From contig JAISEG010000005.1 of assembly GCA_031264245.1 (NCBI GenBank), positions 248,001 to 312,000 on the forward strand: 64,000 bases of DNA, written 5' to 3'. Each line of letters starts with the position of its first letter. The first letter of the stretch is position 1. Below, one piece after another: positions 15,901 through 24,665 of the stretch. The DNA is from Oscillospiraceae bacterium. GTDB taxonomy: Bacteria > Bacillota > Clostridia > Oscillospirales > JAAYOS01. Made by a program: the position numbers and the translations under genes. The notes under the pieces were generated by a model that worked only from the letters and a program-made list of their open reading frames with translations, was not told the DNA's origin and searched no databases.

Positions 15901-16635
15901 TTACAGCTCGATGAGCACCACCGTAATGTTGTCCCGTCCCCCCCGCGAGTTCGCCAGATCAATGAGCCTCTGGCAAACCGCCTCTTTTTCCGGGCTGTGC
16001 ATGACCTCGTATAATATCTCCTGCTCCTCCACCATGTTTGTAAGCCCGTCCGAGCAAAGCAGGATGTAGCTTCCCTGTTTCACCTTCACATTGTATACGT
16101 CGCTTTGCACCTCGCTGTCGGTTCCTATCGCCCTTGTTATAAGGTTTTTTCTGGGGTGCTTCTTCGCCTCCAGGGGAGTTATGTCCCCTTTGCGTATCAT
16201 GTCCTCCACAACCGAGTGGTCGGTTGTGAGCTTTACGATTCCTCCGCCGCTTATTTCGTATGCCCTGCTGTCCCCTATATTCAAAACCACAGCGTTTTCA
16301 TCCGCCACCACCACCGCGACAAGCGTGGTTCCCATCCCGCCGCAGGCTTCGTCCGACATGGACTTTTCGTATACTTCGCGGTTTGCCTCCCCGGCAGCCT
16401 CCTGCGCTATCTGTTGCAGCTCCTTTTTATTCAGACCGGGCTTTATCCTCTCCTTTATTCCTTCAACGAAAGCCGCGGCGCCAAGGGAGCTTGCGATTTC
16501 CCCGGCAGCAGCGCCCCCCATTCCGTCGCAGACAACACACACAGCCGCCCTGTCCTCACCGATAAGGTCGATGAAAAAGGCGTCCTGATTAAGCTTCCGC
16601 ATAAGCCCTGTATCTGTTTTTCCCCATGCTACCAT
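15901..16635 (-). CDS. prpC: PP2C-type Ser/Thr protein phosphatase
   Basis: Metal-dependent phosphatase (Stp1/PrpC) that reverses PrkC phosphorylation. 244 residues with KTDTGLMRKLNQDAFF (Asp/Asn ligands), VCDGMGGAAAGEIAS, LNIGDSRAYEI, TTDHSVVEDM, LCSDGLTNMV and GGRDNITVVLI, all PP2C motifs with metal-binding Asp present. It lies upstream of prkC in the standard clostridial order rlmN-prpC-prkC. Confidence 0.95.
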   Translation of the reverse strand: MVAWGKTDTGLMRKLNQDAFFIDLIGEDRAAVCVVCDGMGGAAAGEIASSLGAAAFVEGIKERIKPGLNKKELQQIAQEAAGEANREVYEKSMSDEACGGMGTTLVAVVVADENAVVLNIGDSRAYEISGGGIVKLTTDHSVVEDMIRKGDITPLEAKKHPRKNLITRAIGTDSEVQSDVYNVKVKQGSYILLCSDGLTNMVEEQEILYEVMHSPEKEAVCQRLIDLANSRGGRDNITVVLIEL

Positions 16636-16715
16636 ACTTTTTCAGCCCTTTCAAATTCAAAGCGCGACCATATGCCACATGCCTGAAAGGTCCTCTCTCC
16701 TTACCTAAAAAGGTG

Positions 16716-16755
16716 TCGGGTTATACTAAACACTGATAAGAAACCAATTTATCAA
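16716..16755. repeat. Half copy of the TTATACTAAA palindromic element
   Basis: TTATACTAAACACTGATAAG followed by AAACCA closely resembles the arms of the complete elements at 30644-30749 and 30865-30973, but the opposite arm is not present. It is in the rlmN-prpC gap. Confidence 0.45.
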
Positions 16756-16813
16756 AGGTACCGCTGCTAACCGCAATCACAATCCATCATTAATTGCGAG
16801 CTGCCGTCAATCA

Positions 16814-16851
16814 ATCTATCGTTCGTTAAATTACCTATCGTTCGTTAAATT
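16814..16851. repeat. 19-bp tandem duplication at the 3' end of rlmN
   Basis: CTATCGTTCGTTAAATT occurs twice, 19 bp apart. The rlmN stop codon lies in the first minus-strand copy, and the second copy would supply a back-up TAG stop. Probably a small local duplication. Confidence 0.7.
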
Positions 16852-17868
16852 CTTCCTAGCCCTCAGCTGTCCGCACGCAGCGTCTATATCCCCGCCCATT
16901 TTTCTTCTCACGGTGGCGTTTATCCCGTTTTTATTCAATATGCCCGCGAAGCTCTTTACCCGCTCCCTGCCGCTTGGCCTGTACAATGCCCGATCAACAG
17001 CGTTCAATGGAATCAAATTCACATGCGCGTTCTTCCCCTTTAAAAGTCTTGACAGCTTTTCCGCCTGTTCGTCGCTGTCGTTGACCCCGTCCGCAAGCAG
17101 ATATTCGTAGGATACCCTTCTTCCGGTCCTTTCGAAGTATTTGTCGCAGCTTTGTATAAGCGCGCCAATTCCCCCGCTTTTTCTGTTCACAGGCATCATC
17201 CTGTCCCTTGTCTCGTCATCCGCGGCGTGCAGCGACACCGACAGCGTTATCTGCAAACCCTCCGCCGCCAGCCTCTCTATTCCCCCCGGCGGTCCGCAGG
17301 TGGACAGCGATATATGCCTCATCCCGATGTTCAGCCCTGCCGGATCATTTAAAAGCTGAAAAAATCTGAGCACATTGTCAAAATTCTCGAGCGGTTCGCC
17401 TATCCCCATAAGTACGACGTTGCTTATCCCGCCTCCGGCTTCCCTCCCGGTCAGCCTCACCTGCTCATACATCTCCCACGGCTCCAGATTGCGCACAAGC
17501 CCGCCCCGGGTCGACGCGCAGAAGGCGCAGCCCTGACCGCACCCCACCTGTGTGGAAACACAGACCGTGTTGCCGTGCGTGTAGCGCATACAGACGCTTT
17601 CAACCGTGTTCCCGTCGCCAAGCCCCCACAATAGCTTCACCGTGCCGTCGCTGCTCCGCTGCTTCGAGAGCGGACAGAGCACGCGTATGGAGCACCTGTC
17701 CCCCAGCTCCTGTCTGAGCGTCGCGGGGAGATTGGTCATCTCCTCAAAGCTCTCCGCTCCGTCTATGAGCCACCTGAATATCTGCCTGCCCCTGAACCCC
17801 GGCTGCCCCATCGACAACATGAGCCCGGTTAGCTCACTCTCGGTCATCGATTTAATATCATACATCAT
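16831..17868 (-). CDS. rlmN: Dual-specificity 23S rRNA/tRNA adenine-C2 methyltransferase
   Basis: Radical-SAM enzyme making m2A2503 in 23S rRNA and m2A37 in tRNA. 345 residues. The [4Fe-4S] cluster motif is GCGQGCAFCAST (CxxxCxxC) near residue 110, and the second catalytic cysteine is in GGDIDAACGQL near the C-terminus; both cysteines needed for the ping-pong mechanism are present. The start overlaps the end of rsmB by 11 bp. Confidence 0.95.
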   Translation of the reverse strand: MMYDIKSMTESELTGLMLSMGQPGFRGRQIFRWLIDGAESFEEMTNLPATLRQELGDRCSIRVLCPLSKQRSSDGTVKLLWGLGDGNTVESVCMRYTHGNTVCVSTQVGCGQGCAFCASTRGGLVRNLEPWEMYEQVRLTGREAGGGISNVVLMGIGEPLENFDNVLRFFQLLNDPAGLNIGMRHISLSTCGPPGGIERLAAEGLQITLSVSLHAADDETRDRMMPVNRKSGGIGALIQSCDKYFERTGRRVSYEYLLADGVNDSDEQAEKLSRLLKGKNAHVNLIPLNAVDRALYRPSGRERVKSFAGILNKNGINATVRRKMGGDIDAACGQLRARKNLTNDR

Positions 17869-19183
17869 TTTTCCTCATATGGCAAATGAAGAATCCGTCA
17901 GTACCGTCCAGATGCGGCCATAATGTTACCATATTTTCCGCTTTATGCTCTATTTTTGTCGAAATGTTTATCACCCTTGTACAAAATTCAGGATTGTTTT
18001 TTATGAATTTTTCTACCGTCTCCCTATTCTCCGCGTCCCTCCAGGTGCAGGTGCTGTACACCAGCTCCCCGCCTGCCTTCAAGTATCTCTTCGCCGTCTC
18101 AAGTATCTCAAGCTGCAACCCGGGGAGGGACAGCACGCTCTCCCTGTCCTTGTACCTTATGTCAGGCTTCTTGCGTATTATTCCAAGACCGGAGCAGGGA
18201 ACGTCACATATTACCTTGTCAAAATATGCCTCAAATTCTGGGTTAAATTCCTTCGCGTCGTTTAACGCCGTCTTTATTTTAAGCTTCATCCGCTTCGCGC
18301 CGTGCCTTACAAGCGCGAGCTTCTTTTCACTTATGTCGCAGGAAACCACCTCCGCCTTCCCGCCGGACAGCACCGCCGCCGCAAACGACTTTCCTCCCGG
18401 CGCGGCGCAGATATCGAGTATCTTATCCCCTGCCTTCGGGGCGAGCGCCTTGACGCTGAGCATGGACGCCGTATCCTGCACCCAAAACAGCCCCTGCCTG
18501 TACGCCGGAAGCCTGGAGATGTTTCCCGTACCTCTCAGCTCAAGCGCGTCCCGCAAAAAACCGTGCCGAACAACCGAAATCCCGCTCTCCTCAAGCATAC
18601 CGGCAAGCTCCTCCGCGGTACACCGCAGCGTGTTTACCTGTATTGTCACCGGCGGCGCGGAGTTGTTCTCGGCTATCGCCCTTTCCGAACCGTCCCCCAG
18701 TATATCATATATTTCGTCACAAATCCAGCGCGGATGTGAATAGCGGATGGAAATTCGTTCCATATCGTCCCCCGCGTCCACAAAATAAGGGTCGCTTATC
18801 TGCGCTATCCCCCGCAAAACGGCGTTCACATAACCTGACGATCGTTCGTTCTTTGCCCTGCACAGAGCCACGGTTTCGTTCACAGCCGCGCTTTTCGGTA
18901 TGCTTTCCGCGAATAAAAGCTGAAACGCACCGAGTCTAAGCAGGGCATGTACCCTGTTTTCAAGCTTATTTATCCTTATTTTCGAGTGGGCGGAAATGTG
19001 GTAATCCAGCAGATAGGCGTTTTGTATCACCCCGTTGCACAGGTATATACAAAGCGCGGTGTCCCGCGAGTCCAGCTCATTTTGTCCTATCGCCTCATTC
19101 AGTTTTTTAGCCGACCAAATTCCGCCCGCCTGCCACCCTGTCAAAGCGTCCGCTGCCACCGCTCTCGCCGTCTTTTTTGCCAT
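17858..19183 (-). CDS. rsmB: 16S rRNA m5C967 methyltransferase
   Basis: 441 residues. N-terminal NusB-like RNA-binding domain (about 1-150, with LENRVHALLRLGAFQLLF), then a Rossmann SAM domain with DICAAPGGKSFAAA, CDVPCSGLGIIRKKPD (motif IV, Cys) and VYSTCTW (motif VI, catalytic Cys). Part of the fmt-rsmB-rlmN run, starting 43 bp after fmt. Confidence 0.94.
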   Translation of the reverse strand: MAKKTARAVAADALTGWQAGGIWSAKKLNEAIGQNELDSRDTALCIYLCNGVIQNAYLLDYHISAHSKIRINKLENRVHALLRLGAFQLLFAESIPKSAAVNETVALCRAKNERSSGYVNAVLRGIAQISDPYFVDAGDDMERISIRYSHPRWICDEIYDILGDGSERAIAENNSAPPVTIQVNTLRCTAEELAGMLEESGISVVRHGFLRDALELRGTGNISRLPAYRQGLFWVQDTASMLSVKALAPKAGDKILDICAAPGGKSFAAAVLSGGKAEVVSCDISEKKLALVRHGAKRMKLKIKTALNDAKEFNPEFEAYFDKVICDVPCSGLGIIRKKPDIRYKDRESVLSLPGLQLEILETAKRYLKAGGELVYSTCTWRDAENRETVEKFIKNNPEFCTRVINISTKIEHKAENMVTLWPHLDGTDGFFICHMRKNDV

Positions 19184-19226
19184 TTCCGCACCCCCTTATT
19201 TATTTTTGACTATCTAACATTCGTTA

Positions 19227-20156
19227 TCATTCCCCAAGCACCGTACCCGGTTCGATTCTCTTCCCCCTCAGCCAGTCCCCGGCGTTCATTCGCTTTTTCC
19301 CCGCGGCCTGTACCTCGGTTATCACCAGCCTGCCCTTTCCCGCCGACACCTCCAGCCCATTTTTAAGCACAGCAATCACCTCTCCCGGTCTGTGCGCCCC
19401 TCCGGTCTCCGGCAGGCTGTCAGCGGCGAATACCTTGAGCTGCTGACCGCCGAGGGTGGTAAACGCGGCGGGGGCGGGATTGAAGCCGCGTATAAGGTTG
19501 CGTATCTCCTCCGCGCTTCCCGTCCAGTCTATCCTCGCCTCCTCCTTCCCTATCGGAGGGGCAAACGTAGCCCTGCCGCCGTCCTGAGGTATCGCCTTCA
19601 CGCTTCCTTCCTCGATTGCCTTAATCGTCTTTACCAGCAGCTTCCCGCCTATACCGGCATATTTTTCGGTGAGGCTGCCCCCCGTATCGCTGTTCGAAAT
19701 TTCTGTTTCCTCACAGAAGATCACATCCCCCGCGTCCAGCTCCTCCGCCATGTACATGGTCGTCACCCCGCCGACGGTGTCGCCGTTTACTATCGCCCTC
19801 TGTATCGGAGCCGCCCCGCGCAGCCTGGGAAGCAGCGACGCGTGCAGGTTGACGCAGCCATACCTCGGATAGTCGAGCATCACCTTGGGAAGCAGCCTTC
19901 CGTACGCGACCACCACGATAAGCTCCGGCGCAAGCTCTTCGATTATTTCCATGCTTTTTTTCAGCTTTTTCGGCTGAAACACAGGTATACCCCTCTCCTC
20001 CGCCAGAAGCTTCACCTCCGGCTTTGCGAGCTTCATTCCCCTGCCCTTCGGCCTGTCCGGCTGGGTAAACACCGCAAGGATTTCCTGCCGGTCAGCTATG
20101 AGAGTTTTCAGACACTCCGCCGCGATCCACGGCGTACCCATATATAATATTTTCAC
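19227..20156 (-). CDS. fmt: Methionyl-tRNA formyltransferase
   Basis: Formylates initiator Met-tRNA using 10-formyl-THF. 309 residues with the N-terminal MGTPWIAAECL, VVVAYGRLLPK, CVNLHASLLPRLRGAAPI (catalytic Asn and His), MAEELDAGDVI (catalytic Asp), and a C-terminal OB domain (RGFNPAPAAFT, GKGRLVITEVQAAGKK). The start overlaps the def stop by 4 bp (ATGA), coupling formylation and deformylation. Confidence 0.96.
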   Translation of the reverse strand: MKILYMGTPWIAAECLKTLIADRQEILAVFTQPDRPKGRGMKLAKPEVKLLAEERGIPVFQPKKLKKSMEIIEELAPELIVVVAYGRLLPKVMLDYPRYGCVNLHASLLPRLRGAAPIQRAIVNGDTVGGVTTMYMAEELDAGDVIFCEETEISNSDTGGSLTEKYAGIGGKLLVKTIKAIEEGSVKAIPQDGGRATFAPPIGKEEARIDWTGSAEEIRNLIRGFNPAPAAFTTLGGQQLKVFAADSLPETGGAHRPGEVIAVLKNGLEVSAGKGRLVITEVQAAGKKRMNAGDWLRGKRIEPGTVLGE

Positions 20157-20668
20157 CCTTGCTCCCCTGTCTCCTCCGCCTCCCGCATTTCCTCCGAATC
20201 CTCTTCGGTGATGTATCTTATGACCTTATCCACAAATAAATCGCCGTTCAAATGGTCGATTTCATGGCAAAACGCTCTGGCCACTATGCCGTCCCCCGAC
20301 GCCGTGAAGGGCTTTCCGTACCGGTTTTTCGCCCTTACCTCCACCCGTGTGGGTCTCGCCACAACGCCGTACATCCCCGGAAAGCTGAGGCAGCCCTCCG
20401 GTCCCTCGTTCTCCCCCTCGGTCGAAAGTATCTCAGGGTTTACAAGCTCGATCGGCTTCATTTCGGCGTCCATCACTATCACCACCCGCCGCAGCACCCC
20501 GACCTGCGGCGCGGCGATGCCAAGTCCGTTCGCCTCCTCCAGAGTCGCTATCATATCGTCTATCAAGGTGTGAAGCCTTCTGTCAAAGTTTACGACCTCA
20601 CGCGATTTTTTTCTCAGTATCGGATCCCCGTCCTTAACTATGTTTCTTATTGCCATCTTTACCGTCAT
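20153..20668 (-). CDS. def: Peptide deformylase
   Basis: Removes the formyl group from nascent proteins. 171 residues with the three PDF motifs: GLGIAAPQVG, EGCLSFPG (metal Cys) and HEIDHLNGDL (metal His pair and catalytic Glu). The C-terminus is acidic (EEDSEEMREAEETGEQG). Start: ATG with AAGGAAAGGA just before; an internal ATG (MAIRNIV) five codons in is also possible. Between priA and fmt. Confidence 0.95.
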   Translation of the reverse strand: MTVKMAIRNIVKDGDPILRKKSREVVNFDRRLHTLIDDMIATLEEANGLGIAAPQVGVLRRVVIVMDAEMKPIELVNPEILSTEGENEGPEGCLSFPGMYGVVARPTRVEVRAKNRYGKPFTASGDGIVARAFCHEIDHLNGDLFVDKVIRYITEEDSEEMREAEETGEQG

Positions 20669-20699
20669 TCCTTTCCTTGCTTCAAAGCGTTTTTCGCTG

Positions 20700-23147
20700 T
20701 CACAGCTCGTTTGGATTTATGTCCGCGTATATGGAATACTGCACAAACCGCTTGTTCCCCTTAAAGCTCTTTATCACCGTCGAAACCCACCGGCGCACAT
20801 CCCTTGTCTCCTTACAGCAGAGCATCAGCTTGTAACGAAACCTGCCGTTAAGCTTGAATATGGCGGCTTGAGCGGGACCCAAAAGCTGCCCGTCAAACGA
20901 ATTCGACCTCATAAACGTCCTCAGCCTCTCCCTCGTTTCAAGCGCGACCGAGAGTGTCCCGCTTTCGTTCCCGCCCGTCACCGTAATCACTATCAAATCC
21001 TTGAACGGCGGATACTCCAGCCTTCTTCTAAGCTCTATCTCGCTTTTAAAAAAGCTCTCGTAATCCTGGCTTGCCGCCGCCTGTATGACGGGATTTTCCG
21101 GCGCGTAGGTCTGCAAAACCGCCCGCCCCGGAGCCGAGCCCCTGCCCGCCCGACCAACCACCTGGGTCACCAGGGAAAATGTCCTCTCGTTCGCCCTGAA
21201 ATCATCCGCGTACAGCGACTGGTCCGCGTTTATTATACCCACCAGCGTCACGTTTTCAAAGTCCAGCCCCTTCGCGACCATCTGTGTGCCGAGCAATATC
21301 TGCGCCTTTTTCTCCCTGAATTTGCTGAGTATCTGCTCGTGCGACCGCCGCGCCGAGGTGGTGTCCGCGTCCATACGCAGTATCTCCACCCCCGGGAACA
21401 GCGACGTCAGATCCTCCTCACACTTCTGGGTGCCGCTGCCCGCAAGCTTAAAAATGCCCCCGCACTCCGGGCAGACCTCCTGCGCCCTGTGCGAAGCTCC
21501 GCAGTAGTGGCACATTAGCCGGTTGTTTGCGGAGTGATAGGTTAGGGCGACGCTGCAATTGTCGCACTGCGGCATGTACCCGCACTCGCCGCATATCATC
21601 TGCCGGCTGTTGCCCCGCCTGTTCAAAAACAGTATGCTTTGACTGCCGTCAGATATGTTTTTTTCAAGCTCAGCGCGAAGAGATTCGCTTATAGAGGAGG
21701 AATTTGCCTTCATAAGCTCGCCCCGCATGTCCGCGATAATAACGTTCGGCAGCGCCTGCTCATTATACCTCTCGGAGAGGGTTATCAGCTCGTACCTACC
21801 CTCCAGCGCGGTGTTGTAGCTCTCTATAGACGGGGTCGCGCTGCCCAGCACAAGCAAGCCGCCGCTCCGCGCCGCCCTGTAGCGCGCCACATCGCGGGCA
21901 TGGTAGCGCGGCGTGTTATCCGACTTGTAGCTGCTCTCCTGCTCCTCGTCGATTATGACCACCCCGAGCCTCTTTGCCGGAGCAAATACCGCGGAGCGGG
22001 TGCCCAGCACAACGTCCGCCTCGCCCTCGCGTATGCGCTTCCACTCGTCGCTGCGCTGTCCTGCGCTCAGTGCCGAGTGAAGTATCGCGATCCTGTCCCC
22101 AAAGCGCGAGCTGAATATCTGCATAAGCTGCGGGGTCAGCGCTATTTCCGGCACCAGCACCATCGCGCTCTCCCCCTTCCCAAGCACATGCTCAACAAGG
22201 GAAAGGTACACCTGCGTCTTTCCGCTGCCGGTAACCCCGAACAGCAGCGCCGCCCTAGCCTCACTATCGTTAGATAGTTCTATCAAACGTTCGAAAGCCT
22301 GCTGTTGCGAGCTATTCAGCTCGGTTCTCACCGCGGCGGCGCTTTCCGGCATTGGCGGACGTCTGTAAACCTCCGCCTGTCTCTGCTGAAGCAGCCCCTT
22401 TTTCACAAGGCTTTTTATCGGAACCGTCCCGCGTCCGGTGAAGTATTTTATCTCGCCCGCAGCCGCCTCCCCCACCTCAAGTATGTACCTGAGTATGTCC
22501 GACGCGGCGGGTGAGCCTTTCATCTGCGGCAGCCTCTCCCGCGCCTCGTCCCCACTTACACCCAGAGAATACAGGGTTATTGTCTTATCCCCAACCCCTC
22601 TTACTGCTTCCGTCTCCGCCCTGAGTATCCCCGCCTTTAGGAGCTTTTTTATAAGCTTTTCCGCGTCGGCACCCACCGCTTCCTTCACGGCGTCCGGCTC
22701 CGCTCCCTTATCCGCAAGTGAAATTATCCGTTTTTCCCTTTCATCATTGCAGGCGGCTCCTGCCGTAACGCTGTCATACGGTTCGTTTATATAGTATTTT
22801 ATCTTCAGCGAATAGAATATTCCGGACGGCAGCATCGCCTTGACGACATTGTAAAAGGTACAAAAGCAGCGTTCCCTCAGCCATACCGCAAGCTTTAGCT
22901 GCTCCTTGTCCAGTATGGGACTCCTGTCCAGCATATACAGCACCGTTTTCAGCCCGGCTTTTTCCTCAGCCTCGGTGATTTCCAGGATCAGCCCCTCGGT
23001 TCTGCGGTTGGAGCGCCCAAAAGGTACAACGACCCGCATCCCCTCGGCGGCGCTGTCATACAGCGGAAGAGGAAGCAGGTAGTCATATATCTGGTCGATT
23101 GTGTAGGTCACGCCGCATAACGCGATTTTTGCAATTTTCCTTGTCAT
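20700..23147 (-). CDS. priA: Primosomal protein N' (replication restart helicase)
   Basis: 3'-to-5' SF2 helicase that restarts stalled forks and reloads the replicative helicase. 815 residues: an N-terminal 3'-DNA-binding domain (about 1-105), a winged-helix region, Walker A GVTGSGKTQ, Walker B with DEEQE in place of the common DEEH, VLGSATPS, and a zinc-binding set of four CxxC-type pairs (CGECGYMPQCDNC, CHYCGA, CPECGG). Later come MDADTTSARRSHE and GTQMVAKGLDF. Upstream of def-fmt; an element fills the gap to rpoZ. Confidence 0.95.
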   Translation of the reverse strand: MTRKIAKIALCGVTYTIDQIYDYLLPLPLYDSAAEGMRVVVPFGRSNRRTEGLILEITEAEEKAGLKTVLYMLDRSPILDKEQLKLAVWLRERCFCTFYNVVKAMLPSGIFYSLKIKYYINEPYDSVTAGAACNDEREKRIISLADKGAEPDAVKEAVGADAEKLIKKLLKAGILRAETEAVRGVGDKTITLYSLGVSGDEARERLPQMKGSPAASDILRYILEVGEAAAGEIKYFTGRGTVPIKSLVKKGLLQQRQAEVYRRPPMPESAAAVRTELNSSQQQAFERLIELSNDSEARAALLFGVTGSGKTQVYLSLVEHVLGKGESAMVLVPEIALTPQLMQIFSSRFGDRIAILHSALSAGQRSDEWKRIREGEADVVLGTRSAVFAPAKRLGVVIIDEEQESSYKSDNTPRYHARDVARYRAARSGGLLVLGSATPSIESYNTALEGRYELITLSERYNEQALPNVIIADMRGELMKANSSSISESLRAELEKNISDGSQSILFLNRRGNSRQMICGECGYMPQCDNCSVALTYHSANNRLMCHYCGASHRAQEVCPECGGIFKLAGSGTQKCEEDLTSLFPGVEILRMDADTTSARRSHEQILSKFREKKAQILLGTQMVAKGLDFENVTLVGIINADQSLYADDFRANERTFSLVTQVVGRAGRGSAPGRAVLQTYAPENPVIQAAASQDYESFFKSEIELRRRLEYPPFKDLIVITVTGGNESGTLSVALETRERLRTFMRSNSFDGQLLGPAQAAIFKLNGRFRYKLMLCCKETRDVRRWVSTVIKSFKGNKRFVQYSIYADINPNEL

Positions 23148-23172
23148 TCGGCGTCACCCCGCAAGCAAGTTG

Positions 23173-23285
23173 TATTATATAGCAATTTGCATTATCATAG
23201 ACTTTAAATTGCTGAAATAAACGTTGAATATATGCGGTTGTTTTAGCAATTTATATAGTCTATGTTATGTCAAATTGCTATTATA
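23173..23285. repeat. Palindromic element, TATAGCAATTT family, copy 1
   Basis: Ends TATAGCAATTTG and CAAATTGCTATTATA are inverted. The inner parts (ATAGACT/AGTCTAT, GCTGAAA/TTTAGC) also pair, so the whole 113 bp can fold into one long hairpin. It lies between rpoZ and priA; no coding capacity. The family shares its ends with 53017-53216 and 58733-58835. Confidence 0.75.
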
Positions 23286-23369
23286 AGCGCTCATAATAAA
23301 CATTCTGAACACTGATCAAAATTCGATATCCTTTTATTTCCCACCGGGCGGCATTTATCCCTTCACCAC

Positions 23370-23603
23370 TTAAAAGGTTTCGACCTGTTCACCGGCGGAG
23401 CTTCTCTGCCCGGCCTTCAACGAGCCGCTGAGCCTTCCCGCGGCGATCTCGTTGATCGCTATCTTTACCGGCTTTTCATCCAGCCTGTCGCCGCTTGCTT
23501 CCGCGTCCTCGGCAACCTCTCTTGCCCTTTTCGCGGCGACGTTCACAAGCAGATAGCGGTTGTCTATGTTCTTTAACAGTTCTTTCATTGACGGATACAG
23601 CAT
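23370..23603 (-). CDS. rpoZ: RNA polymerase omega subunit
   Basis: 77-residue omega, which assists assembly of the beta' subunit. It begins MLYPSMKELLKNIDNRYLLV, followed by AAKRAREV and PVKIAINEIAAGRL, the conserved omega core. In the usual gmk-rpoZ-priA order; an element lies between it and priA. Confidence 0.92.
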   Translation of the reverse strand: MLYPSMKELLKNIDNRYLLVNVAAKRAREVAEDAEASGDRLDEKPVKIAINEIAAGRLSGSLKAGQRSSAGEQVETF

Positions 23604-23705
23604 ATTATTTTCCTTTCATTTGACAAATCTAAAATCTAAATTTAGAATAATCGCGTTTTTGGCGCTTGAGCTATAGCGGTATGGCAATCTGCGCAACACG
23701 CGGAT

Positions 23706-24299
23706 TTACAATGCGAGCGGGTTTCTTGACGCAGAGCAGCGCTCGGCCCTGAGAATACATCTTATATCCTCCACAGCCATATCGACCGAGTCGTTGATGA
23801 CGATATAGTCGTAGCTGCCCGCACCGCTCAGCTCACGCCTGGCGGTTTCAAGTCTCTTTTTTATACTGTCCTCGCTCTCGGTGTTTCGTCCCCTCAGCCT
23901 TTTTTCTATATCGCCTATCAGCGGCGGGGTGAGAAAAATCAATACGGCGTCCGCCCGTTTTTCCCGCACCATTGTCCCGCCCTGCATATCTATCTCGAGT
24001 ATGACGTCCTTCCCTTCGCTCAGCAGCAAATCTATATCACGCCGGGGAGTGCCGTAATAATTTCCGGCGTATTCGGCGTATTCCAACAGCTCCCCCTTCT
24101 TTATCATGTCCTCAAATTCATCTCTGGATACAAAATTATAGTGCTTTCCCGGTATTTCGCCTTCTCTGGGGGGTCTGGTGGTTGCGGAGACGGATAAAAA
24201 ACAGCTCCCGCACGAATTTATCAGCGCGCTTACAACTGTGCCCTTACCTGCCCCGGACGGACCGGATACAACGGCTAAAACTCCGTTATTCGTCCTCAT
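23706..24299 (-). CDS. gmk: Guanylate kinase
   Basis: Converts GMP to GDP with ATP. 197 residues with P-loop [10 protein letters not shown] (about 11-20), [39 protein letters not shown] and the lid [15 protein letters not shown]. The start is the ATG preceding [16 protein letters not shown] lies just upstream and is encoded inside the acidic tail codons of remA, which overlaps by 14 bp. A longer reading frame to 24338 has no support. Confidence 0.95.
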   Translation of the reverse strand: MRTNNGVLAVVSGPSGAGKGTVVSALINSCGSCFLSVSATTRPPREGEIPGKHYNFVSRDEFEDMIKKGELLEYAEYAGNYYGTPRRDIDLLLSEGKDVILEIDMQGGTMVREKRADAVLIFLTPPLIGDIEKRLRGRNTESEDSIKKRLETARRELSGAGSYDYIVINDSVDMAVEDIRCILRAERCSASRNPLAL

Positions 24300-24549
24300 C
24301 CTCTTCCTCCTCATCAAACGCCTCAAGCCTGTGCGCAACGGTTTCAGGCTGTATTGCCGAAAGAATTATGTGGTCGGAATCGGTAATTAAGACGGCTCTG
24401 TTTCTGCGTCCGTATGTAGCGTCAATAAGCGTCCCCCGTTCTCTGGCCTCCTGTATTATACGTTTTATCGGGGCGGAGTCGGGGCTTACTATCGCTATAA
24501 GCCTGTTCGCAGACACCATGTTCCCAAAGCCAATATTGATTAATTTCAT
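24286..24549 (-). CDS. remA: Extracellular matrix regulator RemA (DUF370)
   Basis: Small DNA-binding regulator that in Bacillus subtilis activates biofilm and osmoprotection operons. 87 residues; the conserved core [27 protein letters not shown] and [16 protein letters not shown] is complete, and the tail is a run of Glu/Asp. GGAAGG at nine-base spacing precedes the ATG. The ribosome binding site and first codons lie within a 16-bp inverted repeat, and the start region is duplicated twice upstream as mini-ORFs (see leader entries). Located in the yicC-remA-gmk order. Confidence 0.93.
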   Translation of the reverse strand: MKLINIGFGNMVSANRLIAIVSPDSAPIKRIIQEARERGTLIDATYGRRNRAVLITDSDHIILSAIQPETVAHRLEAFDEEEEDEDE

Positions 24550-24581
24550 TAGCGTTTTCCTTCCCATCAATATTGGCTTTG
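24525..24581 (-). promoter_or_regulatory. Hairpin enclosing the remA ribosome binding site
   Basis: Two 16-bp perfectly complementary arms (24525-24540 and 24566-24581) flank a 25-nt loop holding the Shine-Dalgarno sequence and ATG of remA. The 3' arm is codons 4-9 of remA; the 5' arm is the end of mini-ORF 2. The 5' arm can instead pair with CAATAATTGGC inside mini-ORF 2, giving two exclusive folds. Translational control is inferred. Confidence 0.6.
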
Positions 24582-24602
24582 CCAATTATTGATTAATTTC
24601 AT
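24567..24602 (-). CDS. remA leader mini-ORF 2 ([11 protein letters not shown])
   Basis: Twelve codons including stop. GGAAGGAG lies seven bases before the ATG. The first five codons equal those of remA (ATGAAATTAATCAAT), then the frame ends at TGA 18 bases before the remA ATG. Its 3' half forms the 5' arm of the remA hairpin, so translation here would change accessibility of the remA start. Whether it is translated is not shown. Confidence 0.5.
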   Translation of the reverse strand: MKLINNWQSQY

Positions 24603-24620
24603 TAACGTTCTCCTTCCATA

Positions 24621-24656
24621 TCAATACCTGCTTTGCCAGTCATTGATCAATTTCAT
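24621..24656 (-). CDS. remA leader mini-ORF 1 (MKLINDWQSRY)
   Basis: Twelve codons including stop, with AGGAG six bases before the ATG; the AGGAG begins in the yicC stop codon region. It differs from mini-ORF 2 at two residues (Asn to Asp, Gln to Arg), and the repeat unit is about 54 bp. The internal hairpin is partly kept. It may be a decayed duplication or a real leader peptide. Confidence 0.45.
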   Translation of the reverse strand: MKLINDWQSRY

Positions 24657-24665
24657 ACGCTTCTC

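Noticed and set aside
19392-20147. 251-codon plus-strand frame
   Set aside because: Antisense to fmt, whose catalytic motifs are all present on the other strand.
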